Shown: positions 36,372 through 44,659 of the stretch, in pieces
Layout of the letters: every line of letters begins with the position of its first letter
Numbering within the stretch: position 1 is the first letter of the stretch
Assembly: GCA_014237975.1 (NCBI GenBank)
Contig: JABACA010000003.1
Location: forward strand, 1-48,725
Reading direction: 5' to 3'
DNA length: 48,725 nucleotides
DNA from: Mariniblastus sp.
GTDB lineage: Bacteria > Planctomycetota > Planctomycetia > Pirellulales > Pirellulaceae
Notes under the pieces: model-generated
Told to the model about the DNA's origin: nothing
The model's input: only the letters and a program-made list of their open reading frames with translations
Database searches by the model: none
Program-made: the position numbers and the translations under genes

Positions 36372-38087
36372 ATGTTTAACTTCAAATTGATGCCATATCT
36401 ACCGCTGGCCGTTTGCGCGTGCTTAATTGCAGGCTCACTTGTTGGGCCAGCGGTGCGAGCCAATGATGGTGTGCTTTCTGATGCGAGTGTCAGCAATGCC
36501 GGATTGGTTGTCGACTGGTTTACCCAGGTAGAAGTCGCAGCAGGCGGTTACTTGGTAGACATCCAGATGACGGTTGATGAGAACCAAACCACGACGCTGT
36601 TTGACGTCATCTATGGCAAACACAACGAACAGATTTCTGAAAATGACTTGGACGCTTTTGGCAAGCCGTACGGTATCAAAGGTGCAGAAGAGCAGGCCAA
36701 TGTTCGTCGCGAAATCATTCAGGCAGAACTCAAAGCCCAAAATCAATCGGATGTAGAGGTCAAGATTGAGAAAGTTGTTTTACCCAAGATCACTTTGTAT
36801 ACGGTTAATTCCCACGGAGTGACGACTGCGTTGGATGGTGCAACGGGTGAAACAATATGGGTAAAGGCGGTCGGCCGTCGGAACTTCCCAACGATCGGTT
36901 TGGGTGCGTCGACAGGTTCTTATGTAAGTGTCAAGGGCAAGTCGGTTTACCAACATGGCCGGGTGGCCGTGGTGAATGGCAATTCAATTTACTGCCTGGA
37001 TGCTGGCAATGGAAAATTACTGTGGAGCGAACCAGCAACGTGGCCTCCGATCGCTCCACCAGTGGTCAACGATAAATTCATCTTCGTTCCCACGACAACC
37101 GGACGGTTGCAGGTATTTTCTTTAGAGAACAAAGGGATCGGTGAAGACAATTTTGTTTCCATCGGCATTTCCACATCACGTCCATTGTTGACAGAAAGAA
37201 CCGTTTCATGGGCAACCGACAGTGGTTACTACACGGTTGCACCCAACCACGAAATCCGTTCACCAAAATTCCGTGTCAGTGCCTCGGATTCAATCATGTC
37301 AACCGGTGGCTACAGCAATGGACTCCTGTTTGTCACTTCAAAAGACGGTTACATCTACGCCGTGGATGAACTTCATGGAGGATTGGTTTGGGAACTCACC
37401 ATGGGACAACAGATTTTCAACTCCCCGGTGGCGATGCAAGATGATCTTTACGTTTTCACAAGGGAAAACAATCTTTTCAAGATAGCAGCCGAGTCGGGCA
37501 AGCGAGCAGACGGTTGGGATGACCCGGTTTCCAACATCACCGAGTATGTCGGTGCGAGCCAGAAAAGGCTCTACGTCTTGGACAAAATGAAAAAACTGAA
37601 TGTGCTGGATCAAGCTTCGGGTGACCTGATTAATGTTATCGTCAGCGATCCTGTCACGCTTGTTTGTGCAAACACAAAAACGGATCGTCTCTACGTCGGA
37701 TCCAAACAAGGTTATATCCAATGCATTCGCGAGGTCGGAAATGAGTTTCCTTTCTTTCACGATGCCGACACCAAGAAAAAGGATGAGGACGAGGGCCAAA
37801 AGGACAATCCTTTCCGCAAGGATGAACCCGGCAAAGATCCATTCAAGGCGGGCACTGACGACGACCCCTTCAAGACCACGCCCAAGAAGGATACCGATGA
37901 GGACAAGGCGGACCCCTTCAAAGCGGGTGGCGCCAACGACCCATTCAAATCGGGTGGCGGTGGCGATCCCCTCAAGTCAGGCGGCTCTGACGACAAATCA
38001 GGTGGCGGCGACGATCCCTTCAAGTCAGGTGGCTCTGACGACAAATCCGGTGGCGGTGACGATCCCTTCAAGTCGGGTGATGGTTAG
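36372..38087 (+). CDS. Secreted PQQ-like propeller protein with repeat tail
   Basis: A 571-residue exported protein. Signal peptide MFNFKLMPYLPLAVCACLIAGSLVGPAVRA. After an N-terminal segment of about 140 residues come PQQ-like propeller strands: LYTVNSHGVTTALDGATGETIWV, VVNGNSIYCLDAGNGKLLWS, GYIYAVDELHGGLVWEL, LFKIAAESGKRADGW and LYVLDKMKKLNVLDQASGDL (parts of each). The tail, about residues 470-571, is low-complexity with DPFK(A/S)GG elements, including two 48-bp repeats. ATG at 36372 is chosen to start the signal peptide; GAGG is 12 bases upstream. A terminator follows at 38140. A surface-exposed or ligand-binding role is likely; no catalytic motif is seen. Confidence 0.78.
   Translation: MFNFKLMPYLPLAVCACLIAGSLVGPAVRANDGVLSDASVSNAGLVVDWFTQVEVAAGGYLVDIQMTVDENQTTTLFDVIYGKHNEQISENDLDAFGKPYGIKGAEEQANVRREIIQAELKAQNQSDVEVKIEKVVLPKITLYTVNSHGVTTALDGATGETIWVKAVGRRNFPTIGLGASTGSYVSVKGKSVYQHGRVAVVNGNSIYCLDAGNGKLLWSEPATWPPIAPPVVNDKFIFVPTTTGRLQVFSLENKGIGEDNFVSIGISTSRPLLTERTVSWATDSGYYTVAPNHEIRSPKFRVSASDSIMSTGGYSNGLLFVTSKDGYIYAVDELHGGLVWELTMGQQIFNSPVAMQDDLYVFTRENNLFKIAAESGKRADGWDDPVSNITEYVGASQKRLYVLDKMKKLNVLDQASGDLINVIVSDPVTLVCANTKTDRLYVGSKQGYIQCIREVGNEFPFFHDADTKKKDEDEGQKDNPFRKDEPGKDPFKAGTDDDPFKTTPKKDTDEDKADPFKAGGANDPFKSGGGGDPLKSGGSDDKSGGGDDPFKSGGSDDKSGGGDDPFKSGDG
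37980..38075 (+). repeat. Two 48-bp tandem copies in the propeller gene
   Basis: Each 48-bp unit encodes GGSDDKSGGGDDPFKS (16 residues). The copies differ at only a few third-position bases. Shorter DPFK-containing elements precede them. Confidence 0.85.
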
Positions 38088-38139
38088 GTTGACCCCCCGG
38101 ATCCAACACGCGCCTCAGCTCTAAACGGCCAAACCAATC

Positions 38140-38168
38140 AACCGCTTGAAATTCGAGCGGTTTTTTTA
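38140..38168 (+). terminator. Rho-independent terminator of the propeller gene
   Basis: Perfect 7-bp stem AACCGCT / AGCGGTT with a 9-base loop and seven T, 52 bases after the stop at 38087. Confidence 0.88.
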
Positions 38169-38265
38169 TTCAACAAGCCATCGACAATTTTGACAATTGG
38201 CCAGCAGACACGGAAACGCCCGCTTGCGGCCAAACCAACGATTCGAGACAATCAAAAAAATAATG

Positions 38266-38297
38266 CCACTTTGCTCGATATGCGAAGTGGTTTTTTT
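38266..38297 (+). terminator. Second terminator-like hairpin ahead of purH
   Basis: Stem CCACTTTGC / GCGAAGTGG (one G-T pair) with a 7-base loop and seven T. An A-run precedes the stem at 38254-38260. It may end a short transcript from 38170-38265 or act on the purH leader. Confidence 0.75.
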
Positions 38298-38383
38298 CAT
38301 TGACGAGTCTCTGCGGTTTTCCAGATCAACCGCGGCAGCGGGACAGCACGAACTGGAATATTTGACGACGGAAATCATTTGAA

Positions 38384-39952
38384 ATGGAATCACCAAGAAT
38401 CAAACGTGCCTTGATCAGTGTCAGCAACAAAATGGGACTGACTGATTTTGCACGAGGATTGACGGATGCGGGTATCGAGCTGTACAGCACGGGTGGCACC
38501 CGGCGGCACCTGGAAAACTCCAACATCCCGGTAACGGATGTTGCCACGTACACCGGATTCCCTGAAATGATGGACGGCCGCGTCAAAACCCTACACCCAA
38601 AAATTTTTGCAGGCATACTTGCCCGTCGGAATAACGACTCCGATGTGGCAGCATTGCAGGAACATGAAATTGAGACCTTTGACCTGGTCGTGGTCAACTT
38701 GTATCCGTTTGCTGCCACCATCGCCAGGCCTAACGTCTTGATTCGGGAAGCGGTAGAACAGATCGACATTGGCGGACCCAGCCTCGTGCGGGCTGCGGCA
38801 AAAAACAGCGACTTTGTGACGGTCGTGACCGACCCCGAGCAGTACTGGTCCGTTCTGGAAGAAATACAATCCGAGGGCAAAACGACCGCTCGGATGCGGC
38901 ATGAATTAATGGCGAAAGCGTTTCAGCACACGGCCAATTATGACAAAACCATTTCAGAATATTTTTCCGGTCAAACCGAGGGAGAGGTCTTCCCAACCAC
39001 GCTACAGTTCAGCTTTCACCGGCAAATGACTTTGCGTTATGGAGAGAACAGTCACCAAAGTGCCGCACTTTACAGCAGTGACCATTGTGCCGATGCCAAT
39101 CTGGTCAACGCCCGCCAGCTCAATGGTAAGCAATTGTCCTATAACAACCTGCTGGACCTCGATAGTGCTTTGGCCATGGTAAGGTCCCTCGATCAACCTG
39201 CTTGTTCGGTCATCAAACACAACAACCCGTGTGGTGCGGCAACCGCTGAAACCCTGCTGAAAGCCTGCCAGGCCGGCCTGGCAGGTGACCCGTTAAGTGC
39301 ATTTGGATCGGTCGTCGCATTCAATCGAATCGTCGATGTGGAAACGGCCAACTTCCTGTCGGAGGGTGAGTTTTTCATTGAAGCGATCGTCGCTCCTGAT
39401 TTTTACGCCGATGCCCTTGATGTCCTGAAGACCCGTCCGAAATGGAAGAAAAACGTTCGTTTACTGCAGGTCGGTCAATTATCGGCTCCGCAACCAAGAT
39501 GGGAATTGCGGCAAGTTCTAGGTGGAATGCTGGTTCAGGATTCGGACAATCAGTCGGACGACCCAACCGATTGGCAGTTAGTAACCGACCCACAGCCAGA
39601 CGATCGGCTAATGGCAGAATTGAGTTTTGGTTGGCACATGGTTCGTTTTGTAAAATCCAATGCGATTACTCTGAGTAAGAACTGTGCACTAGTAGGTGTA
39701 GGTGCTGGGCAGATGAGCCGAGTTGACGCTGTAGAAATTGCCATCAAGAAAGCGGGGGACCGCGCCGAGGGAAGTGTCCTGGCGTCGGACGCATTTTTCC
39801 CGTTTCCGGATTCGATAGAGGTTGCCGCGAAAGCAAATATTGCGGGAATCATCCAACCCGGTGGTTCGGTTCGAGACGATGAAGTTATTGCAGCTTGTAA
39901 TCAACATGGGATTCCACTGATCCTGACCGGCGCTCGACATTTCCGACATTGA
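38384..39952 (+). CDS. purH: Bifunctional AICAR formyltransferase / IMP cyclohydrolase
   Basis: PurH carries out the last two steps of de novo IMP synthesis in the cytosol. The length of 522 residues matches the family (about 515-530). The N-terminal cyclohydrolase part has RALISVSNKMGLTDFA, LYSTGGTRRHLE, FPEMMDGRVKTLHPKI and NLYPF. The C-terminal formyltransferase part has LRYGENSHQSAALY, LSYNNLLDLDSAL, CSVIKHNNPCGAA with the catalytic Lys-His, KSNAITLSKN, GAGQMSRVDAVEIAI and PGGSVRDDEVIAA...ILTGARHFRH. The start at 38384 has no strong ribosome-binding site. It stands alone, without other pur genes, and is preceded by two terminator-like hairpins. Confidence 0.95.
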   Translation: MESPRIKRALISVSNKMGLTDFARGLTDAGIELYSTGGTRRHLENSNIPVTDVATYTGFPEMMDGRVKTLHPKIFAGILARRNNDSDVAALQEHEIETFDLVVVNLYPFAATIARPNVLIREAVEQIDIGGPSLVRAAAKNSDFVTVVTDPEQYWSVLEEIQSEGKTTARMRHELMAKAFQHTANYDKTISEYFSGQTEGEVFPTTLQFSFHRQMTLRYGENSHQSAALYSSDHCADANLVNARQLNGKQLSYNNLLDLDSALAMVRSLDQPACSVIKHNNPCGAATAETLLKACQAGLAGDPLSAFGSVVAFNRIVDVETANFLSEGEFFIEAIVAPDFYADALDVLKTRPKWKKNVRLLQVGQLSAPQPRWELRQVLGGMLVQDSDNQSDDPTDWQLVTDPQPDDRLMAELSFGWHMVRFVKSNAITLSKNCALVGVGAGQMSRVDAVEIAIKKAGDRAEGSVLASDAFFPFPDSIEVAAKANIAGIIQPGGSVRDDEVIAACNQHGIPLILTGARHFRH

Positions 39953-39974
39953 TTTCGGAGCAGGATTGCCAGCA

Positions 39975-40892
39975 ATGAAACGATCGGCCGCCATCCTGGG
40001 ACCCACCCCTTCGTTTGTAAGATGGGCCATACGCGTCGAATGCCCGTTACGGGACTTACCTGACCAAAACTTACCCGATTCCACGTTCCGTGAACTACGT
40101 GGCCTGAGGGAGCTATCCTATGGTCTGCGGCAAAATCGGGTATTCAATGGCATCTGCATTCATCCCGAATGGAATCAGGACAGCGATACCGCCAAAGGTT
40201 TTTTCACTGACGAAATATGCGAAGTTTTTGGAGGACCGGATTTTGTTGATTCCTGCTGCAAAACCTGCCCCGCCAACGCCTGCCAAGTGGCCGCAGGACC
40301 ATCGTCCGTTACAGCCGATCAACGGCCGCTATGGGCAGGCTGTTATGGCTGGTTTCCCTCTCGGCACGAAGCCCAGGATTACCTTCAGCTTTTCCACGTT
40401 GCCTGGGAAGCATCCAATGGCAAGCCAGACATCGACGGGGGACTGAAAACCACTCCTTGTTGGTATGGTCTATGGCAGGTTCACCATTGGGCCGGACAGC
40501 GATTGGAGCATCTCGACCTCTTGATAAACCAGGTGATCGAACTGGGTGGGGCAACCGTTGCCAACGATCCCAACCTTGGCGAATTGGCAGCCGCAGTCCG
40601 GCAGTGCCGAGATTCCCAATTGTCACTGGAAACCGAGCTGGTTCCAGCAGGTCACTCGGACGGGATCCACTGGTGCCTGGAGTCTCATTGTCCCGACTGC
40701 GGCAAGGAAATGGACTCGCAGCAACTCGACTGCCCTGCTTGCGGACGACACGGGCGCCCCCATCCAGAATCAAGAAGAAAAGTACTTGGACAACGCCCCT
40801 ACCGCCCACTGAAACAAATGATCGGCCCCAAAAAAACGGAAGAAATAATATTGACTTATAAGAAAACAAAGGACCGACAAGTAAACAACTAG
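39975..40892 (+). CDS. Conserved-looking protein with C-terminal zinc ribbon
   Basis: A 305-residue cytosolic protein of no family I know. The ATG at 39975 is preferred over an upstream TTG at 39966. Residues about 92-103 hold a Cys cluster (DSCCKTCPANACQV). The middle region is Trp/His-rich (LWAGCYGWFPSRHEAQDYLQLFH and CWYGLWQVHHWAGQRLEHL in pieces). Residues about 237-256 form a zinc ribbon (CPDCGKEMDSQQLDCPACG, two CxxC knuckles). The tail is basic (GPKKTEEIILTYKKTKDRQ). It is 22 bases downstream of purH, so possibly co-transcribed. The stop overlaps the stop of the small gene on the other strand. Confidence 0.7.
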   Translation: MKRSAAILGPTPSFVRWAIRVECPLRDLPDQNLPDSTFRELRGLRELSYGLRQNRVFNGICIHPEWNQDSDTAKGFFTDEICEVFGGPDFVDSCCKTCPANACQVAAGPSSVTADQRPLWAGCYGWFPSRHEAQDYLQLFHVAWEASNGKPDIDGGLKTTPCWYGLWQVHHWAGQRLEHLDLLINQVIELGGATVANDPNLGELAAAVRQCRDSQLSLETELVPAGHSDGIHWCLESHCPDCGKEMDSQQLDCPACGRHGRPHPESRRKVLGQRPYRPLKQMIGPKKTEEIILTYKKTKDRQVNN

Positions 40893-41065
40893 CGGGTGGA
40901 CTTGAAATATCCGCGGTTTGATCTGGCCGTTACAAAGTGGTCGTATTCGGTTTCCAGCTGTTGCAGCTCATTAACAATCCAGATCTCGAGTTTAAGTTCC
41001 AGGGGCGATATCGCCTCGGTATTGGATTCTCGGGAATCTGTTGTTTTGGTTTGCTTTTCGGACAT
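40889..41065 (-). CDS. Small 58-residue protein
   Basis: A short gene supported by its sequence pattern. The ATG at 41065 has AGAGG 7 bases upstream, a good ribosome-binding site. The product begins MSEKQTKTTDSRESNTEAIS, then LELKLEIWIVNELQQLE and TEYDHFVTARSNRGYFKSTR, i.e. a polar N-terminus, an amphipathic helix and a basic aromatic C-terminus. Codon use looks normal. Its TAG stop (40889-40891 on the plus strand as CTA) overlaps the TAG of the zinc-ribbon gene (40890-40892), so four bases, CTAG, end both genes. I do not recognise a family; conservation in relatives would settle it. Confidence 0.65.
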   Translation of the reverse strand: MSEKQTKTTDSRESNTEAISPLELKLEIWIVNELQQLETEYDHFVTARSNRGYFKSTR

Positions 41066-41623
41066 GATACGGCCTCTGTAAGAACAAACAGTTGGTTAGA
41101 TGCGACAAACACCGTGGTTTAATTCCTAAAACGCAACTGTCATGCCAAAAAGAGAGAATGCGTTCGGCCCCAGAACCACCACTTTTCATTGAGAAAATGG
41201 GCCTGTTGCGCACCTTTTTGCCACACGGCGAGACGAAAAGCGTCATTTTGAGCACACCCAGTGACCGAATTGACTGCAGCCATCACCATCACCGAGAACT
41301 GCTGGTACCGATCAAGCGGATAAGCCGGATGAGAAAAACCGCCGCTGCGCCTGGGTTAGTGTGGTAAGCGATGCCCTTGAAACGAATTACGTTCACCAGA
41401 CCACTTGTGAAATAAGAAAACCGAATTGGAGGCCGAACCTCCGTGTCAGACCAGGCAAGATAATTTGAGTCCTCCGGTTAGCCATAAATTACTTTTCAGG
41501 CAAATAACGGGCTCTGGGCGGTTGATGACATGTTTGAGAGTGATAAACTGATCGGGAATTGGAAACTTACGCCCGGTGTTGGGCACAACAAATGAGCCAT
41601 ATTTTTTCGGAGGCTACACCCAG
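41066..41623. other. Long intergenic region upstream of the cysteine-repeat gene
   Basis: 558 bases without a recognised gene. It has a GGAGG / CCTCC hairpin (41428-41442) and a 21-codon frame at 41530-41595 that could be a leader peptide. The 91-codon frame at 41092-41367 looks random. The region presumably carries the promoters of the small minus-strand gene and the cysteine-repeat gene. Confidence 0.4.
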
Positions 41624-42247
41624 ATGAAACGGAATCTTCTACCACTCGTAATTGCAATGCTGTTTGTCACTGGCACTGCATTCGCACAAGAAACGCCACA
41701 ACCAGCCGATGGCGTTGTTGAAGCGCCAGTGTCACCAGAAGCTGCGGTTGGAAGTAGTGACTGCTGCAATCCCTGCTGTGATCCTTGTGATCCATGCTGT
41801 AATCAGCGACAAGGTTTCTTTGCTCGAATGCGAGCTCGACGCTGTTGTGAAACAACCTGTTGTAACGAGTGTACGACAACGGTTCAAACAGCCTGCTGTG
41901 ATCCTTGTGATCCATGCTGCAACCAGCGTAAAGGTCTCTTTGCACGCATGCGAGATCGTCGCTGTTGTGAAACAACTTGCTGTAATGATTGCGCGACTAC
42001 CGTTGAAACGGCCTGCTGCGATCCTTGTGATCCCTGCTGCAACCAACGTATGGGTTTCTTTGCTCGCATGCGAGCTCGCCGTTGTTGTGAACCAACTTGC
42101 AACACATGCGAAACGACTGCAATGGCCATGCCTGAAATGACCACGACTGCTGCAGTTGCTCCAACCACTGATTGTGGTACGTGCCAAACTGACTGCTGCA
42201 AACCTCGCCGTCGCACAATGTTCCGACGTCGCAATTGCTGCAATTAG
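41624..42247 (+). CDS. Secreted cysteine-rich protein with three 40-residue repeats
   Basis: A 207-residue exported protein that I cannot place in a family. ATG at 41624 starts a signal peptide (MKRNLLPLVIAMLFVTGTAFA-Q) and has GGAGG 10 bases upstream. By my count it has 37 Cys (about 18%). Three tandem 40-residue repeats (residues 51-170) share CCDPCDPCCNQR, then G(F/L)FARMR, then RRCCE.TC and a Thr-rich end. The N-terminal part after the signal is Pro/Ala/Glu-rich, and the C-terminus has DCGTCQTDCC and an Arg-rich RRRTMFRRRNCCN end. Paired CC and CxxC patterns could form disulfide-linked networks or bind metals. A structural surface protein or metal-binding protein is inferred. It is followed by a strong terminator. 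Confidence 0.85.
   Translation: MKRNLLPLVIAMLFVTGTAFAQETPQPADGVVEAPVSPEAAVGSSDCCNPCCDPCDPCCNQRQGFFARMRARRCCETTCCNECTTTVQTACCDPCDPCCNQRKGLFARMRDRRCCETTCCNDCATTVETACCDPCDPCCNQRMGFFARMRARRCCEPTCNTCETTAMAMPEMTTTAAVAPTTDCGTCQTDCCKPRRRTMFRRRNCCN
41774..42133 (+). repeat. Three 120-bp tandem repeats in the cysteine-rich gene
   Basis: Units start at 41774, 41894 and 42014, exactly 120 bp apart. Each encodes the 40-residue module; the third has lost part of the CCETTCCN region (CCEPTCNTC). High similarity suggests recent duplication. Confidence 0.92.
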
Positions 42248-42270
42248 TCAATCTGACTAAACCAATCGCA

Positions 42271-42304
42271 AAAAACCGCTGTCGTATGGCAGCGGTTTTT
42301 TTTT
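42271..42304. terminator. Bidirectional terminator between convergent genes
   Basis: Stem CCGCTG / CAGCGG extended by an A-run on the left and a T-run on the right (nine T), with an 8-base loop. It follows the cysteine-repeat gene by 23 bases. The flanking A-run means it can also end the minus-strand cytochrome gene transcript. Confidence 0.88.
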
Positions 42305-42367
42305 GACCATCACTCTATCTCCATAGCCTCACCTGGCCTGGAAAGTCCTTAAGACAGGGCCGTCTTC

Positions 42368-44170
42368 TCACAGGCTATTCAGGAAAGCGAGCAAGTTTTT
42401 CACTTCTTCCTCACTCAGCGGAGCATCCAGTTGATGCCTGTATTTCTTGACAACATCAGCCAATGAACTGGCTCGATTGTCATGAAAAAAATAATCTCTT
42501 TGACTCAATCCCAACAGCACCGGCGGGTTGAAAGTTCGCAAACCATTTTCGTCGGACAGCCCCACATCATAATTTTGACGCGAGGAATAATGGGGAGGCT
42601 CGTGGCATTCAGTACAATTCAATGAACCAAACAACCGCTTTCCCTGATGGATTCGATCGACCTGCTCCCTTTTCCTGGCTGCATTGATTGCCGGTGGAGC
42701 TGGAAGCGTCTGCAGGAAAGCCGTGATGGCACTGACCGTTTGTTCTTCAACCCGATGGCTGGATTGCATGGTCACCTCAATCGACTTCCGCACCTGATCG
42801 TCCAGTGAGATGGAACCGCCATTCCAGGCAAAGGGCGCCGATCCGGATCGTCCCAATAGTGAGATAACCCTTTTGGGCGTCCCAAACGAACCATCGCTGG
42901 CATTGTCATTCAGTTGACCATTTGTGTGGCCTTCAACATGACAGCTATGACAGCTCATCCATCCATCGAGTGATAAGTTTGCATCGGAAAACAATCGCTC
43001 ACCCTGCTGCGCCATTGTCAGCTCCGGCGTCTGGCCCAAGCTGATCGTCTGGATCGCTTCGAATTTCTCCAGATCGATGACCGTCACGGAATCATCCAGC
43101 ATATTGACCACGAACGCCTGTCTTCCCAACCCGATTACATCCAGCGGCCGGCGGCCCGTTTCCACAAAGGCAAATTCCAATTCATCACTCAAAGCCACGC
43201 CCAGTTGATCAACGCCAGCAAGGGCTACCAAGGTGTACTGGGGACTCAACCAGATAGCACCCGGATCCGCTTTGGCGTTTCGCGGGCCACCGATAGCGCG
43301 GTAATCTTTTAAAAGCAAATCGACTTGGGCAGTTTCGTGCAACCATTCAACGGGTACCTGGCTGACTCGATTGGCCACCATCAAACCCCAGAATACGTCA
43401 TTTCGTGTAGACTGCGCCAACGGGTTTAACATTTGGTCCGTCAACAACAACGATTTCCCATCCGGCCGCAGTGCTGCTCCACCGAACCGATGATCAGCGA
43501 CTAACCGGTGGTTTACTGTGAAGGTCCGAGCATTGACAACAGCCATTTGTCCATCGAATGCACCGAGTATCAACAGATCTTCATTGTCTATCCAACACAA
43601 CCGGCCAGGAACGAAATCGAGGTCAATCACGCGGCGACTCATCGGGTTGGAGTCCCACTCCTTAATCTTGGAAATCTCGATTTGCCTCGACCAATGGCCT
43701 GCAACGGCAATCAGATCGTTTCCCGGAGAGATCTTGACCGACCGACAGTAATTAACTGTTTTAGAATTCCATTGTGCTTGAAGCCGACCGTCTGCCAGCA
43801 GTTTCAGACAATGCAATCGACCATCATCAACATCCGTCAACAAAAAAAAGCGTTTACTACGATCGGCAGTGAACCCAGCAGCCTTATTCACGACATCGAA
43901 TTCCGAAACCACAACGTTGTTGACCGAATCAATGACGGAAATAGAGCCACTGGTTGAGTTGGCTACCAACAGTCGATTCTCTAAATAAGTCGATTCAATA
44001 GAAATGGGGCGACGGAATCGAACCTGGTCCTTGGCACCGTCGAAATCCGCTTCCTCAGCTTGAGTCGTTTCCGCAGTCGTCCAGAAGAGCCCGTTCCCTA
44101 CAGTGATGAACACGATCATCACCAAAAGTTGGCCCACAAGCGAATACCCAAATCGAAATCTATCTAACAT
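42368..44170 (-). CDS. Secreted YVTN-type propeller and cytochrome c protein
   Basis: A 600-residue exported protein. Start at 44170 (MLDRFRFGYSLVGQLLVMIVFITVGNGLF in pieces, a signal or anchor helix); the frame extends to 44362 without homology. Residues about 45-400 form a YVTN-type propeller (RLLVANSTSGSISVIDS, GLGRQAFVVNMLDDSVTVIDL). The C-terminal third has two heme c sites: SCHSCHVEGH near residue 407 and NCTECHEPPH near residue 520, in an arrangement like MauG / di-heme cytochrome c peroxidases, with GTPKRVISLLGRSGSAPFAWNG between. It ends SEEEVKNLLAFLNSL, typical of this group. An electron-transfer or peroxidase role in the periplasm is likely. It converges on the cysteine-repeat gene and shares its terminator. 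Confidence 0.85.
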   Translation of the reverse strand: MLDRFRFGYSLVGQLLVMIVFITVGNGLFWTTAETTQAEEADFDGAKDQVRFRRPISIESTYLENRLLVANSTSGSISVIDSVNNVVVSEFDVVNKAAGFTADRSKRFFLLTDVDDGRLHCLKLLADGRLQAQWNSKTVNYCRSVKISPGNDLIAVAGHWSRQIEISKIKEWDSNPMSRRVIDLDFVPGRLCWIDNEDLLILGAFDGQMAVVNARTFTVNHRLVADHRFGGAALRPDGKSLLLTDQMLNPLAQSTRNDVFWGLMVANRVSQVPVEWLHETAQVDLLLKDYRAIGGPRNAKADPGAIWLSPQYTLVALAGVDQLGVALSDELEFAFVETGRRPLDVIGLGRQAFVVNMLDDSVTVIDLEKFEAIQTISLGQTPELTMAQQGERLFSDANLSLDGWMSCHSCHVEGHTNGQLNDNASDGSFGTPKRVISLLGRSGSAPFAWNGGSISLDDQVRKSIEVTMQSSHRVEEQTVSAITAFLQTLPAPPAINAARKREQVDRIHQGKRLFGSLNCTECHEPPHYSSRQNYDVGLSDENGLRTFNPPVLLGLSQRDYFFHDNRASSLADVVKKYRHQLDAPLSEEEVKNLLAFLNSL

Positions 44171-44659
44171 GAAAATCCAATCAATCAACTTTCGATTCCG
44201 GCACCCATTTTCCCAAAAAACGATGAGTCTGTCGAGTTTGCATTCGCTACCATCGTTTATTGGGCAGGGGAATGGAGGTTCAAGATTTAAGTTTTTTCGA
44301 AAACTAATTCCTGCCCTGTCGAACTGGGCCAGTACCTCGGCCTCTCTTAAACCAGTATCCAATCGCCCTAATCTGATCCAGAGTGATCGTCAAACACCAC
44401 CATACACGACACAAACGGGTTGGCTGACAAACGGGGCCGGTCCCTACGAATATCTGTTGGATTCGGCTCAGATTAGGTTTCGGCATGGCATGCGGGCATC
44501 GATACGACGCTGACTGGGCTCATTCGCTATGGAATTCACCAATCGGGCATGTGGCACTGGCATTTACTTGAATTGTTTGAAACAATGGAGTTTTGTTGTC
44601 GGCAAGGGTTCATGGGAACCGCAGGCAAAATCGTTCTGGAATTGAGCGTGGAAATTTAG
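44171..44659. other. Divergent intergenic region
   Basis: 489 bases between the cytochrome gene and tex. The frames that cross it (including the N-terminal extension of the cytochrome frame and the 136-codon plus-strand frame at 44103-44513) have no protein-like pattern. No promoter could be assigned with confidence. Confidence 0.4.

Noticed and set aside
36014-36496. 160-codon minus-strand frame with RRFG repeats
   Set aside because: It overlaps the signal-peptide region of the propeller gene, and the repeats follow from a 12-bp DNA repeat. No family resemblance is seen.
41092-41367. 91-codon plus-strand frame
   Set aside because: It lacks a ribosome-binding site and protein-like pattern.
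41774-42133. CRISPR-like array
   Set aside because: The 120-bp units are contiguous, coding and without spacers; they encode protein repeats.
44171-44362. 64-residue N-terminal extension of the cytochrome/propeller frame
   Set aside because: It starts at TTG, precedes an obvious signal or anchor helix and has no pattern; ATG at 44170 is preferred.
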